DNA of 64,000 nt from Saccharopolyspora flava. GTDB taxonomy: Bacteria; Actinomycetota; Actinomycetes; Mycobacteriales; Pseudonocardiaceae. Location: assembly GCF_900116135.1 (NCBI RefSeq), contig NZ_FOZX01000014.1, positions 62,001-126,000 on the forward strand, read 5' to 3'. The notes under the pieces are model-generated. The model saw only the letters and a program-made list of their open reading frames with translations. It had not been told where the DNA came from and made no database searches. Made by a program: the position numbers and the translations under genes. Below are positions 33,780-44,398 of this stretch, one piece after another. How positions within the stretch are numbered: position 1 is the stretch's first letter; each line of letters begins with the position of its first letter.

Positions 33780-35962
33780 GAACGTCCCTCCTGCTGAGAA
33801 CGGGCGCGCTGGATCTTGTTCAGGAACGCCGCCGAGCCCGACGGGCGCTGCTCCTCGGCCTGGGGTTCCGCCTCGTCGTCCGCGGTGCTGGACGTCAGCC
33901 GCGCGAGCGTGGTGCCGCGTCTGCGCTGCGGCAGGCCGCCGGTGTCCTGCGGGCCGGTCGGCGCGGGCGCGCTGCGGGGCTTGCGGCGGATGCGCACGGT
34001 CGACTCGGCGTTCTGCCGGTCGGTGCGGTCGGCGTTGTGCCGGGGCTGCGCGACCGAGGTGATGAGGTCGCCGGGCAGCACCACCGAGGCCCGCGTTCCC
34101 GAGCCCTTCCCGGCGCTGAGGCTGACCTCGATGCCGCGCCGCTGCGCCAGCCGCGACACCACCACCATGCCCAGCCGGACGTCGTCCTGCACCGAGGTGG
34201 CGGTGAAATCCGGTGGCGCGGACAGGGTCTCGTTGATCCGGTCGCGATCGGCCTCGGGCATCCCGAGACCGCGGTCCTCGATCTCCACCAGCACCCCGCC
34301 GCCGGGGGCGCGGTCGACCTTCACCAGCACCGGCGCGTTCGGCGGCGAGAAGCGGGTGGCGTTGTCCATCAGCTCGGCCAGCACCCGGATCGTGTCGGTC
34401 ACCGCCGGGCCCTTGACCGCCACCGGCGGCACCGCGCGGACGTTGATCCGCGTGTAGTGCTCGGTCTCGCCGATGGCCGACTGCACCAGTTTGCTCAGCG
34501 GCACCGGGTCCCGCCAGCGCCGGCCGGGCCGGTCCCCGGCCAGCACCCGCAGGTTCTCGATCTTGCGGCGCAGCCGCGTCACGGTGCTGTCGACCTGCAG
34601 CAACCGGCGCAGCTTCGCCGGGTCCTGCTCGTCGTGCTCGGCGGTGTCGATGAGCACCATCGCCTGCTGGATGAGGGTCTGCTGGCCGCTGGCGATCGCG
34701 GCGATGGCGCTGCGGAACGCCGCGTGCGTGCCCGCCTCGTTGATCGTCGCGTCGATGGTGGCCCGCTGCGAGGTCTCCATCGCCTCGGCGACCTGACCGA
34801 TCTCGTCGCGGCCGAAGTCCAGCTTGCCCAGCTCCTCGTCGACGTCGACAGCCTTGCCCTCGCGGGCGCGCGCCAGGATCGGCGGCAGCAGGTCGTGGGT
34901 GCGGTGCAGCACCGCGTCGCGCAACCCCGCCAGCCGCTGCAGGACCTGCTCGGCCAGCCCGATGTTGCGCCACGAGTACCACCAGCACAGCGCGACCGCC
35001 GCCAGCGCGACCAGCACCACCAGGATGGTCCACAGGAACTTCGAGTAGGCCTGCGTCATGCCGAGCGTGACCGCGTGGTCGGACTGGGCCAGCGCCAGGT
35101 CGTTGAGATCGCGGCCGACGGTGGCGACGTCGTCGTGCCAGGCGCGCTGCTGCTCCGGGGAGAACGCGTGCGCGCCGCCCGCGCCGTCGGCGATCAGCCG
35201 GTCCTCGACCGCGGTGAGCCGCTGCCACGCGGGCGAGGCGATCAGCGCGCGGTAGCGCTGCTGCACCTGCGGGGCGGCGTGCGCGCTCTCGGAACCGATC
35301 CGGCTGCGGTAGGTGAACACCTGCTCGGCGAACGCGTGGTGCTCGCCGGCCTCGAAGCGGCCCGAGTCCACCGCCGACCCGCCGAGCATCGCGGCCCGCC
35401 GCATCAGGTCCGAGGCGCGCAGCAGCTCGGTGGCGGTGATGCCGTCCTGGGTGACCTGGATGTCGTGGGCCAGCCGGGACTGGGTGTCGAACAGGTCGAT
35501 GCCGGTGTCGATGACGGTGTTGAAGTACTCGACCGTCGCGCGCTGGTTGAGCTGTCCCTGGGCGAGCAGGCGGCGCTGCGGCAGCTCGGCGAACTGCTCC
35601 TTGAGCTGCGCGGTCTTGACCGCGATCGGCTCGGGCGCGTAGTCGGTCAGCGAGTCCAGCGTGCGGATGAGCTCGGTGGTGGTGCGGTCGGTGGTGACGC
35701 GCGCAGCCCCCAGCTGCGCGGTCGGGATGCCTTCGCGCACCGACAGGTCCCGCTCGCGCTGCAGCGCCGCGAAGGCGCGCATCGCCGATCCGCCGGCGTC
35801 CTTGGCCGCGACCCCGATCCGCCAGACGACGAAGGATTCGACTCCCTGCGGCACGGTCGAGGACAGCAGCACGACCGACAGCAGCACGATCGGCAGCGTG
35901 AGCGCGCGCGAGAGCCGCTTCTTGATGGTCCGGTGATGAGTCTCGGCGTCCTGTGACGTCAC
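33776..35962 (-). CDS. cvnA: Conservon sensor histidine kinase-like protein (CvnA-type)
   Basis: 728 residues from GTG 35962. The first membrane helix is near 20-42 (ALTLPIVLLSVVLLSS); an outer nitrate/nitrite-sensing-like domain of helices spans about 50-310; the second helix is near 312-335 (LWTILVVLVALAAVALCWW). The cytoplasmic part ends in an HATPase domain with NATRFSPPNAP (N box) and EDRGLGMPE. I see no clear phospho-acceptor His box, as is common in CvnA. It heads the four-gene operon; the 275-bp region upstream is its promoter. Confidence 0.92.
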   Translation of the reverse strand: MTSQDAETHHRTIKKRLSRALTLPIVLLSVVLLSSTVPQGVESFVVWRIGVAAKDAGGSAMRAFAALQRERDLSVREGIPTAQLGAARVTTDRTTTELIRTLDSLTDYAPEPIAVKTAQLKEQFAELPQRRLLAQGQLNQRATVEYFNTVIDTGIDLFDTQSRLAHDIQVTQDGITATELLRASDLMRRAAMLGGSAVDSGRFEAGEHHAFAEQVFTYRSRIGSESAHAAPQVQQRYRALIASPAWQRLTAVEDRLIADGAGGAHAFSPEQQRAWHDDVATVGRDLNDLALAQSDHAVTLGMTQAYSKFLWTILVVLVALAAVALCWWYSWRNIGLAEQVLQRLAGLRDAVLHRTHDLLPPILARAREGKAVDVDEELGKLDFGRDEIGQVAEAMETSQRATIDATINEAGTHAAFRSAIAAIASGQQTLIQQAMVLIDTAEHDEQDPAKLRRLLQVDSTVTRLRRKIENLRVLAGDRPGRRWRDPVPLSKLVQSAIGETEHYTRINVRAVPPVAVKGPAVTDTIRVLAELMDNATRFSPPNAPVLVKVDRAPGGGVLVEIEDRGLGMPEADRDRINETLSAPPDFTATSVQDDVRLGMVVVSRLAQRRGIEVSLSAGKGSGTRASVVLPGDLITSVAQPRHNADRTDRQNAESTVRIRRKPRSAPAPTGPQDTGGLPQRRRGTTLARLTSSTADDEAEPQAEEQRPSGSAAFLNKIQRARSQQEGRS

Positions 35963-36146
35963 CAGCGGAAACCCCCCTCCGGTTTCTGCGGCGAAGATGA
36001 TGGCGGGACGCTAGCAGCTGACTCACCCTCCGTGTCGCGCTTACCCGGCCGTGTCAGCGCACGTAACACGTTCATACCAACGCTGCTTACGGGTTGATCA
36101 CGATCAGCCTGCGGGTGGGCAAATTCTCGCTGACAGGCACAACCAA

Positions 36147-36235
36147 CGAGTGGTGACCGGTTCACTCCCGCCATCCGGTTTCGGCGAACTGCCGCACTCC
36201 GCTGCTCCTCGCGGGCGCGAACCGGTCACCACTCG
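36147..36235. repeat. 17-bp perfect inverted repeat with 55-base loop
   Basis: Arms CGAGTGGTGACCGGTTC (36147-36163) and its complement (36219-36235). It follows the deacetylase stop at 36238 on the minus strand and precedes the conservon promoter. It could be a terminator for the deacetylase or an operator. Confidence 0.8.
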
Positions 36236-36237
36236 GG

Positions 36238-37260
36238 TCAGTAGCGCTGCACGTTCGGCGCGGAGGGGGCCGGCTGCGTCGTGGCCGAGTTCGGCGCCGA
36301 AGTCTTGGCCGGGTCGCCGTCGGAGGTGTAGCGCGAGGCCGGGTCGGCGGCGAGCTTGTCCAGCCACGCCGTCGAGCCGTAGTTCGCGTCCTCGCCGGTG
36401 GGGCCCTGCGAGCGGATCCGCGGGATGTTCGCCGGGTCGAAATCGGTGCTGAACGGCGAGGGAGCCGGGTTGGAGCCCACCAGCATCACGCTGGTGTGGT
36501 GGTAGGTGACCCCGTCGGCCGAGCCGTCGGAGGCCAGCGCCTCGTCGTCGGGGTGCATGCCCAGCGGCAGCGCCAGCGAGTCCACCCGCAGTCCCGGAAC
36601 CGCGTCGGTGATGATCTTCTGCATCCCGGCGATCTCGTGCTGGGCCTGCTCGGAGGAGACCTTGCCGAGGTTGGGGTGGTCGAGGGTGTGGTTGCCGATC
36701 TCGAAACCGTTGTCGTGCAACCAGGTGAGACTGCGCCGACCGGTGGGTTCCTCGAACGGCGGGTTGAACACGTACATCGTCGCCACCGGGCGGAAACCCG
36801 GGTTGTCCTTCGCGACCGACAGCAGGATGCCGATCGCCGAGTCCGGGGCCGGATTGCCCGAAGTGTCCACAGTGAACTGCGAGGCGGAACCGTCGTCGAA
36901 GGTGAGCACCACGGGGTGCTTGCCCGCCGGGATGTCGATCTTCCCGGTGGCGTACTCGGTGGCCGTCACCGGAACGTAATCCTCGCGGACCAGGCGCTCC
37001 AGCTCGGCGCGGAAATCGTCGGGGGTGCGGTCGTAGACGCTGCTCGGAGCGGGTGTGATGCGGTGGTACATCAGCACCGGCACGTCCCCGAGCTCGTTGG
37101 CCCCGACCGAGGCCGGGTCCGGGGGCGGCGGGGGAGCGGGCGGTGCGGCGGGAGCGGCGGGCGGCGGTGGCGGAGCGGGCGCGGCGGGTGCGCTGCACGC
37201 GGCCGAGGCGCACAGCATCACGAGAGCGGCGGCGCGGAGCGCGGTTCTGGAAGGCAACAT
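36238..37260 (-). CDS. Polysaccharide deacetylase-like lipoprotein
   Basis: 340 residues from ATG 37260. Lipobox ASAAC near residue 22, then a Pro/Ala linker. The NodB fold shows VVLTFDDGSASQ (metal-site motif 1) and GNHTLDHPNL (motif 2). Such enzymes remove acetyl or acyl groups from cell-wall polymers outside the membrane. The C-terminal tail is Pro/Ser-rich. It is divergent from the gene at 37438. No ribosome site is evident before the ATG; an upstream in-frame TTG is an alternative. Confidence 0.85.
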   Translation of the reverse strand: MLPSRTALRAAALVMLCASAACSAPAAPAPPPPPAAPAAPPAPPPPPDPASVGANELGDVPVLMYHRITPAPSSVYDRTPDDFRAELERLVREDYVPVTATEYATGKIDIPAGKHPVVLTFDDGSASQFTVDTSGNPAPDSAIGILLSVAKDNPGFRPVATMYVFNPPFEEPTGRRSLTWLHDNGFEIGNHTLDHPNLGKVSSEQAQHEIAGMQKIITDAVPGLRVDSLALPLGMHPDDEALASDGSADGVTYHHTSVMLVGSNPAPSPFSTDFDPANIPRIRSQGPTGEDANYGSTAWLDKLAADPASRYTSDGDPAKTSAPNSATTQPAPSAPNVQRY

Positions 37261-37437
37261 CGGAACCAACGGTATAGATCAGGTTCCGCCGCCGGGATAC
37301 TCCAAGTGGCCAATTGATCTAGCCCGATCCGACTGCGACAGTGGGTTCCCCGGCCGCGCAGTCGCGGCCGATCCCAATTGTCCAGCAAGGAAATTCGTGC
37401 ACCGCGCGAGTTCGCCTAAGTCGGGGAGGCGAAACCG

Positions 37438-39021
37438 ATGTCGGATGCTGCGTCTGCGCGCGCCCGCATCAAGGCCATCAGCGCCGGAATGCCCAAGTAC
37501 GTGGTGATCGGAGTAGTGACCGCCCTGGTGGTGCTCTTCGGTTTCCTCCTGTTGCGCACACTGTCCACTGAGGACGTGAAGATCACCGGTCTGGCTCAAC
37601 CGGTGAACACGGATGCCGAATTGGGTATCCAGGGCGTGAACAGCGCCAAGATCACGGTCGACGGCCGGGAAGTCGCCGCGCGGCAGGTCCCGGGTGGTCT
37701 GACCCTGGCTCCCGCCGGTCTTCCGGACGGCAAGCACGAGCTCGTCGTGGAAGCCCCGCGGAGCATCTCCTGGCTCGGTTCAGACACCACGAGTCACGAG
37801 TTCACTGTGGACACCACGCCGCCGGACCTCCAGGTCGATGACTCGCTGCGACCGGACGGGCCCAACCGCCCGGTCACCGTCACCGGCAAGGCGCACGGCG
37901 CCGAGCGCGTGGAGGTCGCGGGCAAGCAGGTCAGGACCGATCCGCAGGGCGCGTTCAGCGTCGTCGTCGACAAGCCCGACCGCGACGTCAAGGTCGTGGC
38001 CACCGACGCGGCGGGCAACAAGGCCGAGCGCACCATGACCGTCCACATCAAACACCCGGGCATGCGCGCGGTGCACGTCACCGGCATGGCCTGGACCAGC
38101 GACTCGCTGCGCGAGCCGATCCTGGACCTGGCCCGCCAGGGCAAGATCGACACCGTCGAGCTCGACCTCAAGGACGAGAGCGGCGAGGTCGTCTACGACT
38201 CCCAGGTGCCGATGGCCCAGCAGATCGGCGCGGTCAAGGGCTACTACAACGCCCGCCAGACCCTCGACCAGCTGCACGGCATGGGCGTGCGGGTCGTCGG
38301 CCGGCTCGTCGCCTTCAAGGACCCGGTGCTCGGCGCGGCCTCCTGGAACAGCGGCCACCCCGAGCGCGTCGTGCAGACCGCGGGCGGTTCGCCCTGGTCC
38401 AGCGGCTACGGCCAGTACGCCTTCACCAACTTCGCCGACCCGGTGGTGCGCCAGTACAACGTCGACATCGCCGCCGAGGCCGCGCAGCTGGGCTTCGACG
38501 ACGTGCTCTACGACTACGTGCGGCGGCCGGACGGCCACATCAACGAGATGCGGATCCCGAACCTGGTCGGCACCCCGGAGGCGGCCATCGCCGACTTCCT
38601 GCGCCAGACCCAGACCGAGGTCCGCTCGCGCGGCGCGCTGCTCGGCGCGTCGGTGTTCGGCATCGCCGTGGACCGGCCCACCGAGATCGCCCAGGACATC
38701 CGCCAGATGTCGCAGTACGTCGACTACATCGCGCCGATGGTCTACCCGTCGCACTGGGCGGCCGGGGAGTTCGGCGTCGGCAACCCCAACAGCCAGCCCT
38801 ACGACATCGTGGCCCGCTCCCTCGGGGCGTTCGCCAAGGCCGTCGAGGGCACGGACGTGCAGATCATCCCGTGGTTGCAGGACTTCAGCCTCGGGGTGTC
38901 CTACGGTCCGGGAGAGGTCGCGGCGCAGATCGACGCCGCCCGCAGCAACGGGATGAACTCCTTCCTCCTGTGGGCGCCGAACTGCAGGTACCACGACGCG
39001 GCCCTCGCGCCGAGGGGCTGA
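37438..39021 (+). CDS. Putative glycoside hydrolase (DUF4015), membrane-anchored
   Basis: 527 residues. One N-terminal membrane helix (about 21-40, VVIGVVTALVVLFGFLLL), two Ig-like modules (about 60-200, with TDAAGNKAERTMTV), then a TIM-barrel DUF4015 domain (about 205-520) with IDTVELDLKDESGEV, GFDDVLYDYVRRPDG and YIAPMVYPSHW. The Asp and Glu of those motifs fit a glycosidase acting on wall polysaccharide. ATG 37438 sits right after GGGGAGGCG. It is divergent from the deacetylase lipoprotein, so both may act on the wall. Confidence 0.85.
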   Translation: MSDAASARARIKAISAGMPKYVVIGVVTALVVLFGFLLLRTLSTEDVKITGLAQPVNTDAELGIQGVNSAKITVDGREVAARQVPGGLTLAPAGLPDGKHELVVEAPRSISWLGSDTTSHEFTVDTTPPDLQVDDSLRPDGPNRPVTVTGKAHGAERVEVAGKQVRTDPQGAFSVVVDKPDRDVKVVATDAAGNKAERTMTVHIKHPGMRAVHVTGMAWTSDSLREPILDLARQGKIDTVELDLKDESGEVVYDSQVPMAQQIGAVKGYYNARQTLDQLHGMGVRVVGRLVAFKDPVLGAASWNSGHPERVVQTAGGSPWSSGYGQYAFTNFADPVVRQYNVDIAAEAAQLGFDDVLYDYVRRPDGHINEMRIPNLVGTPEAAIADFLRQTQTEVRSRGALLGASVFGIAVDRPTEIAQDIRQMSQYVDYIAPMVYPSHWAAGEFGVGNPNSQPYDIVARSLGAFAKAVEGTDVQIIPWLQDFSLGVSYGPGEVAAQIDAARSNGMNSFLLWAPNCRYHDAALAPRG

Positions 39022-39093
39022 AGAACGGGCACGGGCCGTTCGCCTTCCGGCTGGGAGGCGGGCGGCCCGTCGTCGTCAGAAGGAGGAGGACAC

Positions 39094-40878
39094 ATGAGGT
39101 CGAGCATCCGGGTGGGCGTGAGCGCGCTCGGCGCGTGCGCGCTGCTGGCGCCGGTGATCCCGGTGGCCCAGGCGGAACCGGAACCGCCCAAGCAGGCCGA
39201 AGCCGTCGGGTACGGCGGCGCGGTCTCCAGCGTCGACCCCGACGCCACCCGGGCGGGCCTGGACGTGCTGCGACGCGGGGGAACCGCGGCCGACGCCGCC
39301 GTGGCCACCGCCGCCGCGCTCGGCGTCACCGAGCCCTACTCCGCGGGCATCGGCGGAGGCGGGTACTTCGTGCACTACGACGCCTCGACCGGCCGCGTCG
39401 AGACGATCGACGGCCGCGAGACCGCTCCGTCGGCAGCGGGCGAGGACCTGTTCCTGGACCACGGCGAGCCGATCCCCTTCGACGAAGCGGTGACCAGCGG
39501 GCTCGGCGTCGGCGTGCCCGGCACGCCGCGGACCTGGCAGCGCGCCCTGGAGCGCTGGGGCGAGAAGGACCTCGCCGAGGTGCTGCGCCCGGCCGAGAAG
39601 CTCGCGCGCGAGGGCTTCGTCGTCGACGACACCTTCCGCGAGCAGACCGCCGACAACCAGGAGCGCTTCAGCGCCTTCCCCGCCACCCGCGACCTGTTCC
39701 TGCCCGGCGGGCAGCCCCCGGCCGTCGGCAGCGTGTTCCGCAATCCCGACCTCGCCGAGACCTACCGCCAGCTCGGCGAGCAGGGCGTGGAGGCGCTGCA
39801 CTCCGGCGACATCGGCGCCGACCTCGTCCGCACCGTCAACCACCCGCCCGTCGACCCCGCCTCCGGCCGCACCGTGCGGCCCGGGGCCATGACCACCGAG
39901 GACCTGCGCGACTACCGGGCCCTCGACCGCGAGCCCACGCGCTCGGGCTACCGCGGGCTCGACGTCTACGGCATGGCGCCGTCGGGTTCCGGCGGCACCA
40001 CCGTCGGCGAAGCGCTCAACATCCTGGAACGCTCCGACCTCACCGCCGCCGACAAGACCGGCTACCTGCACCGCTACCTGGAGGCGAGCAAGCTCGGCTT
40101 CGCCGACCGCAACCGGTGGGTCGGCGACCCCGCGTTCTCCGACGTGCCCACCGACGGTCTGCTCGACGACGAGTTCGCAGCCTCCCGCGAATGCCTGATC
40201 AGCGACGACGCCGCCCTGCCCGCGCCCGTCGCGCCCGGCGACCCGGCCGCCCCGCAGGGCTGCCCCAGCGAAAAGGGGAGTGGCGAGCCCTACGAGGGCC
40301 CCAACACCACGCACCTGACCGTGGCCGACGCGCGCGGCGACGTCGTGTCCTACACGCTGACCATCGAGCAGACCGGCGGCAGCGGCATCGTCGTGCCCGG
40401 ACGCGGGTTCCTGCTCAACAACGAGCTCACCGACTTCAGCTTCACCCCGGTCACCCCCGGCGTGCCCGACCCGAACCTGCCGGGACCGGGCAAGCGGCCG
40501 CGCAGCTCGATGAGCCCGACGATCGTGCTCCACGACGGCCGGCCCGCGCTCGCGCTCGGCAGCCCCGGCGGGGCGACGATCATCACCACCGTGCTGCAGA
40601 CCCTCACCGGCCGGCTCGACCGCGGCCTGTCGCTGGTCGACGCGATCGCCGAACCCCGCGCCTCGCAGCGCAACAGCGCCACCACCGACGCCGAACCCGC
40701 CTTCCTCGCCCAGCCCGAGGCGGCGAAGCTCGAAGCGCTCGGCCACCGCTTCGAGACCACCGACGAGATCGGCGCCGCCACCGGCGTCGAACGCCTCCCG
40801 GACGGCCGGTGGCTCGCCGCCGCCGAACCCCACCGCCGGGGCGGCGGCGCGGCCGGAGTGGTGCTGCCGACTCCCTGA
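39094..40878 (+). CDS. ggt: Gamma-glutamyltransferase
   Basis: 594 residues, secreted: signal peptide with cleavage near AQAEP (about residue 28). Autocleavage makes two subunits; the nucleophile is Thr405 in NTTHLTVAD. GIGGGGYFVHYD and SMSPTIV are further motifs, and GSPGGATIITTV closes the site. Acts on glutathione and gamma-glutamyl peptides outside the membrane. AAGGAGGAGG precedes ATG 39094. Confidence 0.95.
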   Translation: MRSSIRVGVSALGACALLAPVIPVAQAEPEPPKQAEAVGYGGAVSSVDPDATRAGLDVLRRGGTAADAAVATAAALGVTEPYSAGIGGGGYFVHYDASTGRVETIDGRETAPSAAGEDLFLDHGEPIPFDEAVTSGLGVGVPGTPRTWQRALERWGEKDLAEVLRPAEKLAREGFVVDDTFREQTADNQERFSAFPATRDLFLPGGQPPAVGSVFRNPDLAETYRQLGEQGVEALHSGDIGADLVRTVNHPPVDPASGRTVRPGAMTTEDLRDYRALDREPTRSGYRGLDVYGMAPSGSGGTTVGEALNILERSDLTAADKTGYLHRYLEASKLGFADRNRWVGDPAFSDVPTDGLLDDEFAASRECLISDDAALPAPVAPGDPAAPQGCPSEKGSGEPYEGPNTTHLTVADARGDVVSYTLTIEQTGGSGIVVPGRGFLLNNELTDFSFTPVTPGVPDPNLPGPGKRPRSSMSPTIVLHDGRPALALGSPGGATIITTVLQTLTGRLDRGLSLVDAIAEPRASQRNSATTDAEPAFLAQPEAAKLEALGHRFETTDEIGAATGVERLPDGRWLAAAEPHRRGGGAAGVVLPTP

Positions 40879-40882
40879 CCGA

Positions 40883-40923
40883 GCGCGCCCCGGCCGCAGG
40901 TGCGGCGGTCGGCCGGGGCGCGC
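40883..40923. terminator. ggt terminator hairpin
   Basis: A 14-bp stem (GCGCGCCCCGGCCG / CGGCCGGGGCGCGC) with a 13-base loop, 5 bp after the ggt stop. Confidence 0.88.
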
Positions 40924-40971
40924 GTCCGGCTACTAGACTCGTCGGGTCGTAGCCGACGTGAGGGAGACCAG

Positions 40972-41517
40972 GTGACCGTCCAGCCGATCAGACTCTTCGG
41001 CGACCCCGTCCTGCGCACCAAGGCCGACGAGGTGGTCGACTTCGACAAGGAGCTGCGCACCCTCGTCAAGGACCTCTGGGACACCATGGAGGACCAGGGC
41101 GGAGCCGGACTCGCCGCGCCCCAGCTGGGCGTGAGCCTGCGCGTGTTCACCTACCACTGCGACGGCTTCGCCGGGCACCTCATCAACCCCACCTGGACCG
41201 CCGTCGGCGGCGACGACCAGCTCGGGCCCGAGGGCTGCCTGTCCATCCCCGGCATGTCCTGGGACTGCCTGCGCTCCCAGCACGTCGTCGCGCGCGGCTG
41301 GAACCTCCACGGCGAGCCCGTCGAGGTCGAGGGCACCGACCTGCTCGCGCGCTGCATCCAGCACGAGACCGACCACCTCGACGGCGTGCTGTTCCTCGAC
41401 CGGCTCGACGAGGAGACCCGCAAGGCCGCGATGCGCGAGATCCGCCAGGCCCCCTGGTTCGACGGCGCCACCCCGGTCATCAAGCAGAACCCGCACCCGC
41501 TGTTCGGAGGCCGCTGA
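40972..41517 (+). CDS. def: Peptide deformylase
   Basis: 181 residues from GTG 40972. Removes the formyl group from N-terminal Met. Motifs GGAGLAAPQ (about 43-51), EGCLS (Cys metal ligand), and QHETDHLDG with the HExDH metal site. The stop is 2 bases before fmt, so they form one operon. Confidence 0.96.
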   Translation: MTVQPIRLFGDPVLRTKADEVVDFDKELRTLVKDLWDTMEDQGGAGLAAPQLGVSLRVFTYHCDGFAGHLINPTWTAVGGDDQLGPEGCLSIPGMSWDCLRSQHVVARGWNLHGEPVEVEGTDLLARCIQHETDHLDGVLFLDRLDEETRKAAMREIRQAPWFDGATPVIKQNPHPLFGGR

Positions 41518-41519
41518 GC

Positions 41520-42443
41520 ATGCGCGTGGTCTTCGCCGGAACGCCCGCGCCCGCCGTGCCCGCGCTGCAGGCGCTGATCGACTCCGACCGGCACGAGGTC
41601 GCCGCCGTGGTCACCCGGCCCGACGCGCCCGCCGGGCGCGGCCGCAAGCTGGTGCGCTCGCCCGTCGGGGCGCTCGCCGACGAGCACGGCATCGAGGTCC
41701 TCACCCCCGCCAAGGCCTCCGACCCGGAGTTCCTGGCGCGGCTGCGCGAGATCGACCCCGACTGCTGCCCGGTCGTCGCCTACGGCGCGCTGCTGCGCGA
41801 GGAGGCGCTGGCGATCCCGCGGCACGGCTGGATCAACCTGCACTTCTCGCTGCTGCCCGCGTGGCGCGGTGCCGCGCCGGTGCAGGCCGCCATCCGGCAC
41901 GGCGACGAGATCACCGGCGCCAGCACCTTCCGCATCGTCCGCGAACTCGACGCCGGACCGGTCTTCGGCGTGGTCACCGAGCAGATCCGCGCCACCGACA
42001 CCGCCGGTGAGCTGCTGGAACGCCTGTCGATCTCGGGTGCCGGCCTGCTGGTGGCCACCCTCGACGGCGTCGAGGACGGCAGCGTGCGCGCCGAGGAGCA
42101 GCCCGCCGACGGCGTCAGCTACGCGCCCAAGGTCACCGTCGAGGACGCCAAGGTCGACTTCACCGCGCCCGCCGCGGCCGTCGACCGGCTGATCCGCGCC
42201 GTCACGCCCGAGCCCGGCGCGTGGGCGTGGCTGGGGGAGGAGCGGTTCAAGCTCGGCCCCGTCACGATCACCGACGAGCAGCTGCCGCCCGGGCGGATCG
42301 AGGCCGAGAAGCGCCGGGTCCTGGTCGGCACCGGCACCACCGCCGTCGCGCTCGGTCAGGTCCAGGCGGCGGGCAAGAAGCGCATGGCCGCCACCGACTG
42401 GGCGCGCGGAACCCGCATCGAGCAAGGAGACAAGCTCCAGTGA
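41520..42443 (+). CDS. fmt: Methionyl-tRNA formyltransferase
   Basis: 307 residues. Adds the formyl group to Met-tRNA using formyl-[23 protein letters not shown] at the start, the catalytic loop [15 protein letters not shown], and the C-terminal OB-like domain. It ends in a GTGA overlap with rsmB. Confidence 0.96.
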   Translation: MRVVFAGTPAPAVPALQALIDSDRHEVAAVVTRPDAPAGRGRKLVRSPVGALADEHGIEVLTPAKASDPEFLARLREIDPDCCPVVAYGALLREEALAIPRHGWINLHFSLLPAWRGAAPVQAAIRHGDEITGASTFRIVRELDAGPVFGVVTEQIRATDTAGELLERLSISGAGLLVATLDGVEDGSVRAEEQPADGVSYAPKVTVEDAKVDFTAPAAAVDRLIRAVTPEPGAWAWLGEERFKLGPVTITDEQLPPGRIEAEKRRVLVGTGTTAVALGQVQAAGKKRMAATDWARGTRIEQGDKLQ

Positions 42444-43849
42444 CTGAACGCCGCCGACGGCCCTCCCGCCCGTCGAAGGCCCGCCCGCCGCAGCGCAAGG
42501 CCAACCCGCGACCGGTGGACGTCGACCCGGTGCGGCTGGTCGCGGTGGAGACGCTGCGCGCGGTCCGCGAGCGCGACGCCTACGCCAACCTCGCGCTGCC
42601 CCCGCTGCTCCAGCAGCGGCGCCTCACCGGCCGGGACGCGGCGCTGGCCACCGAGCTCACCTACGGCGCCTGCCGGGCGCAGGGCCTGCTGGACGCGGTG
42701 ATCGGCGAGTGCAGCACGCGCCCGCTGTCCGAGATGGACCCGAAGCTGCTCGACGCGCTGCGCGTCGGGGTGTACCAGATCCTGCGCACCCGCATCCCCG
42801 CGCACGCCGCCGTGGCCTCCACTGTGGACATCGTGCGGTTCGAGAACGGTTCCAAGCTCTCCGGTTTCGCCAACGCCGTGCTGCGGCGCGCGGCCGAGAA
42901 GGACGAGCAGCAGTGGGTCGAGGCGATCGCCCCGGATCGGGACAAGGACCCCGTCGGCCACCTGGCGATGAAGCACGCGCATCCGAAGTGGATCGCGCAG
43001 GCCTTCGCCGACGCTCTCGGGCTCGACGAGCTCGAAGCCGCGCTGGCCGCCGACGACGCCCGCCCCGCCGTGCACCTGACCGCGCGGCCCGGCGAGATCA
43101 GCGCCGACGAGCTCGCCGCCATCACCGGCGGCGACCCCGCGCCCTACTCGCCCTACGGCGTGCGGCTGGAGTCCGGCGCCGGCGACCCGGGTGACCTGGA
43201 ACCGGTGCAGGAGGGCTTCGCCGTCGTCCAGGACGAGGGGTCCCAGCTGGTCAGCCTCGCCGTCACCAAGCCCGAGGTCACCGGCTCCGACCTGCGCTGG
43301 CTGGACCTGTGCGCCGGACCCGGCGGCAAGGCCGGACTGCTGGGCGCGCTCGTCACGCTCGACGGCGGGACGCTCGACGCCGTCGAGCAGGCGCCGCACC
43401 GGGCCGACCTGGTGCGCAAGACCACCGAGGGCCTGTCGGTGACCGTGCACACCGCCGACGGCCGTTCTCCCGGCCTGGAACCGGGTTTCGACCGGGTGCT
43501 GGTCGACGCGCCGTGCACCGGGCTCGGCGCCCTGCGGCGGCGCCCCGAGGCGCGCTGGCGGCGCACGCCCGGCGACGTCGGGGAGCTGACCAAGCTGCAG
43601 CGCGAACTGCTGCTCTCGGCGATCGAGCTCACCCGGCCCGGCGGGATCGTCGGCTACGTCGTGTGCTCGCCGCACCTGCCCGAGACCGAGGGCGTGGTGG
43701 CCGACGTCGTGCGGCGCACCGGCGTCACCCAGCTCGACGCGCGCGAGCACTTCCCGGACGTCCCCGACCTGGGCGACGGGCCGGGCGTGCAGCTGTGGCC
43801 GCACCGGCACGGCACCGACGCGATGTTCTGCGCCCTCTTCCGGGTCTGA
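42440..43849 (+). CDS. rsmB: 16S rRNA cytosine-967 C5-methyltransferase
   Basis: 469 residues from GTG 42440, overlapping fmt by 4 bases. NusB-like N-terminal RNA-binding domain (about 30-160), then a SAM domain with [35 protein letters not shown] and [10 protein letters not shown]; Cys in DAPC and VCS are the catalytic pair. It has the usual actinobacterial basic N-terminal extension ([17 protein letters not shown]). Confidence 0.95.
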   Translation: MTERRRRPSRPSKARPPQRKANPRPVDVDPVRLVAVETLRAVRERDAYANLALPPLLQQRRLTGRDAALATELTYGACRAQGLLDAVIGECSTRPLSEMDPKLLDALRVGVYQILRTRIPAHAAVASTVDIVRFENGSKLSGFANAVLRRAAEKDEQQWVEAIAPDRDKDPVGHLAMKHAHPKWIAQAFADALGLDELEAALAADDARPAVHLTARPGEISADELAAITGGDPAPYSPYGVRLESGAGDPGDLEPVQEGFAVVQDEGSQLVSLAVTKPEVTGSDLRWLDLCAGPGGKAGLLGALVTLDGGTLDAVEQAPHRADLVRKTTEGLSVTVHTADGRSPGLEPGFDRVLVDAPCTGLGALRRRPEARWRRTPGDVGELTKLQRELLLSAIELTRPGGIVGYVVCSPHLPETEGVVADVVRRTGVTQLDAREHFPDVPDLGDGPGVQLWPHRHGTDAMFCALFRV

Positions 43850-43880
43850 CGGTCCCGGTTCTGACGAAGGAGTGTCCGCA

Positions 43881-44324
43881 GTGGACTACGGGCAGTGGTT
43901 GCGGGTCGCCGTCGCCGAAGCCGAGGCGGGCCTGGCCTCCGGCGGCATCCCCATCGGCGCCGCGCTGATCGGCCCCGACGGCGCGGTGCTCGGGCGCGGG
44001 CACAACCGGCGGGTGCAGGACGACGACCCGTCGGTGCACGGCGAGACCGCGGCCTTCCGCGACGCCGGGCGCCAGCGCTCCTACGCCGACACGACGATGG
44101 TCACGACCCTGTCGCCGTGCTGGTACTGCAGCGGGCTGATCAGGCAGTTCGGCATCGGGCGGGTCGTCATCGGCGAGGCCCGCAACTTCCACGGCGGCCA
44201 CGACTGGCTGGCCGAGCACGGCGTGGACGTCGTCGTCCTCGACGACCCCGGCTGCACCCGCATGATGGCCGACTTCATCGCCGCGCACCCCCGCCTCTGG
44301 AACGAGGACATCGGGGAGAGCTGA
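43881..44324 (+). CDS. Cytosine-deaminase-like nucleoside deaminase
   Basis: 147 residues from GTG 43881 with AAGGAG 8 bp upstream; a GTG at 43872 sits inside that site. Zinc ligands His in HGETAAF and the two Cys in SPCWYC. It resembles yeast-type cytosine deaminase (Fcy1) more than TadA, with GGIPIGAALIGPDG at the start. Possible reaction: cytosine to uracil, or another pyrimidine or guanine substrate. It follows rsmB by 31 bp. Confidence 0.85.
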   Translation: MDYGQWLRVAVAEAEAGLASGGIPIGAALIGPDGAVLGRGHNRRVQDDDPSVHGETAAFRDAGRQRSYADTTMVTTLSPCWYCSGLIRQFGIGRVVIGEARNFHGGHDWLAEHGVDVVVLDDPGCTRMMADFIAAHPRLWNEDIGES

Positions 44325-44398
44325 TCTCCCTCCGGTGGGAACAACGCGGGGAGCGCGGTGGTTCTGCCGAGGCAGTCGACGATTTCGAAGGTGGTCCC

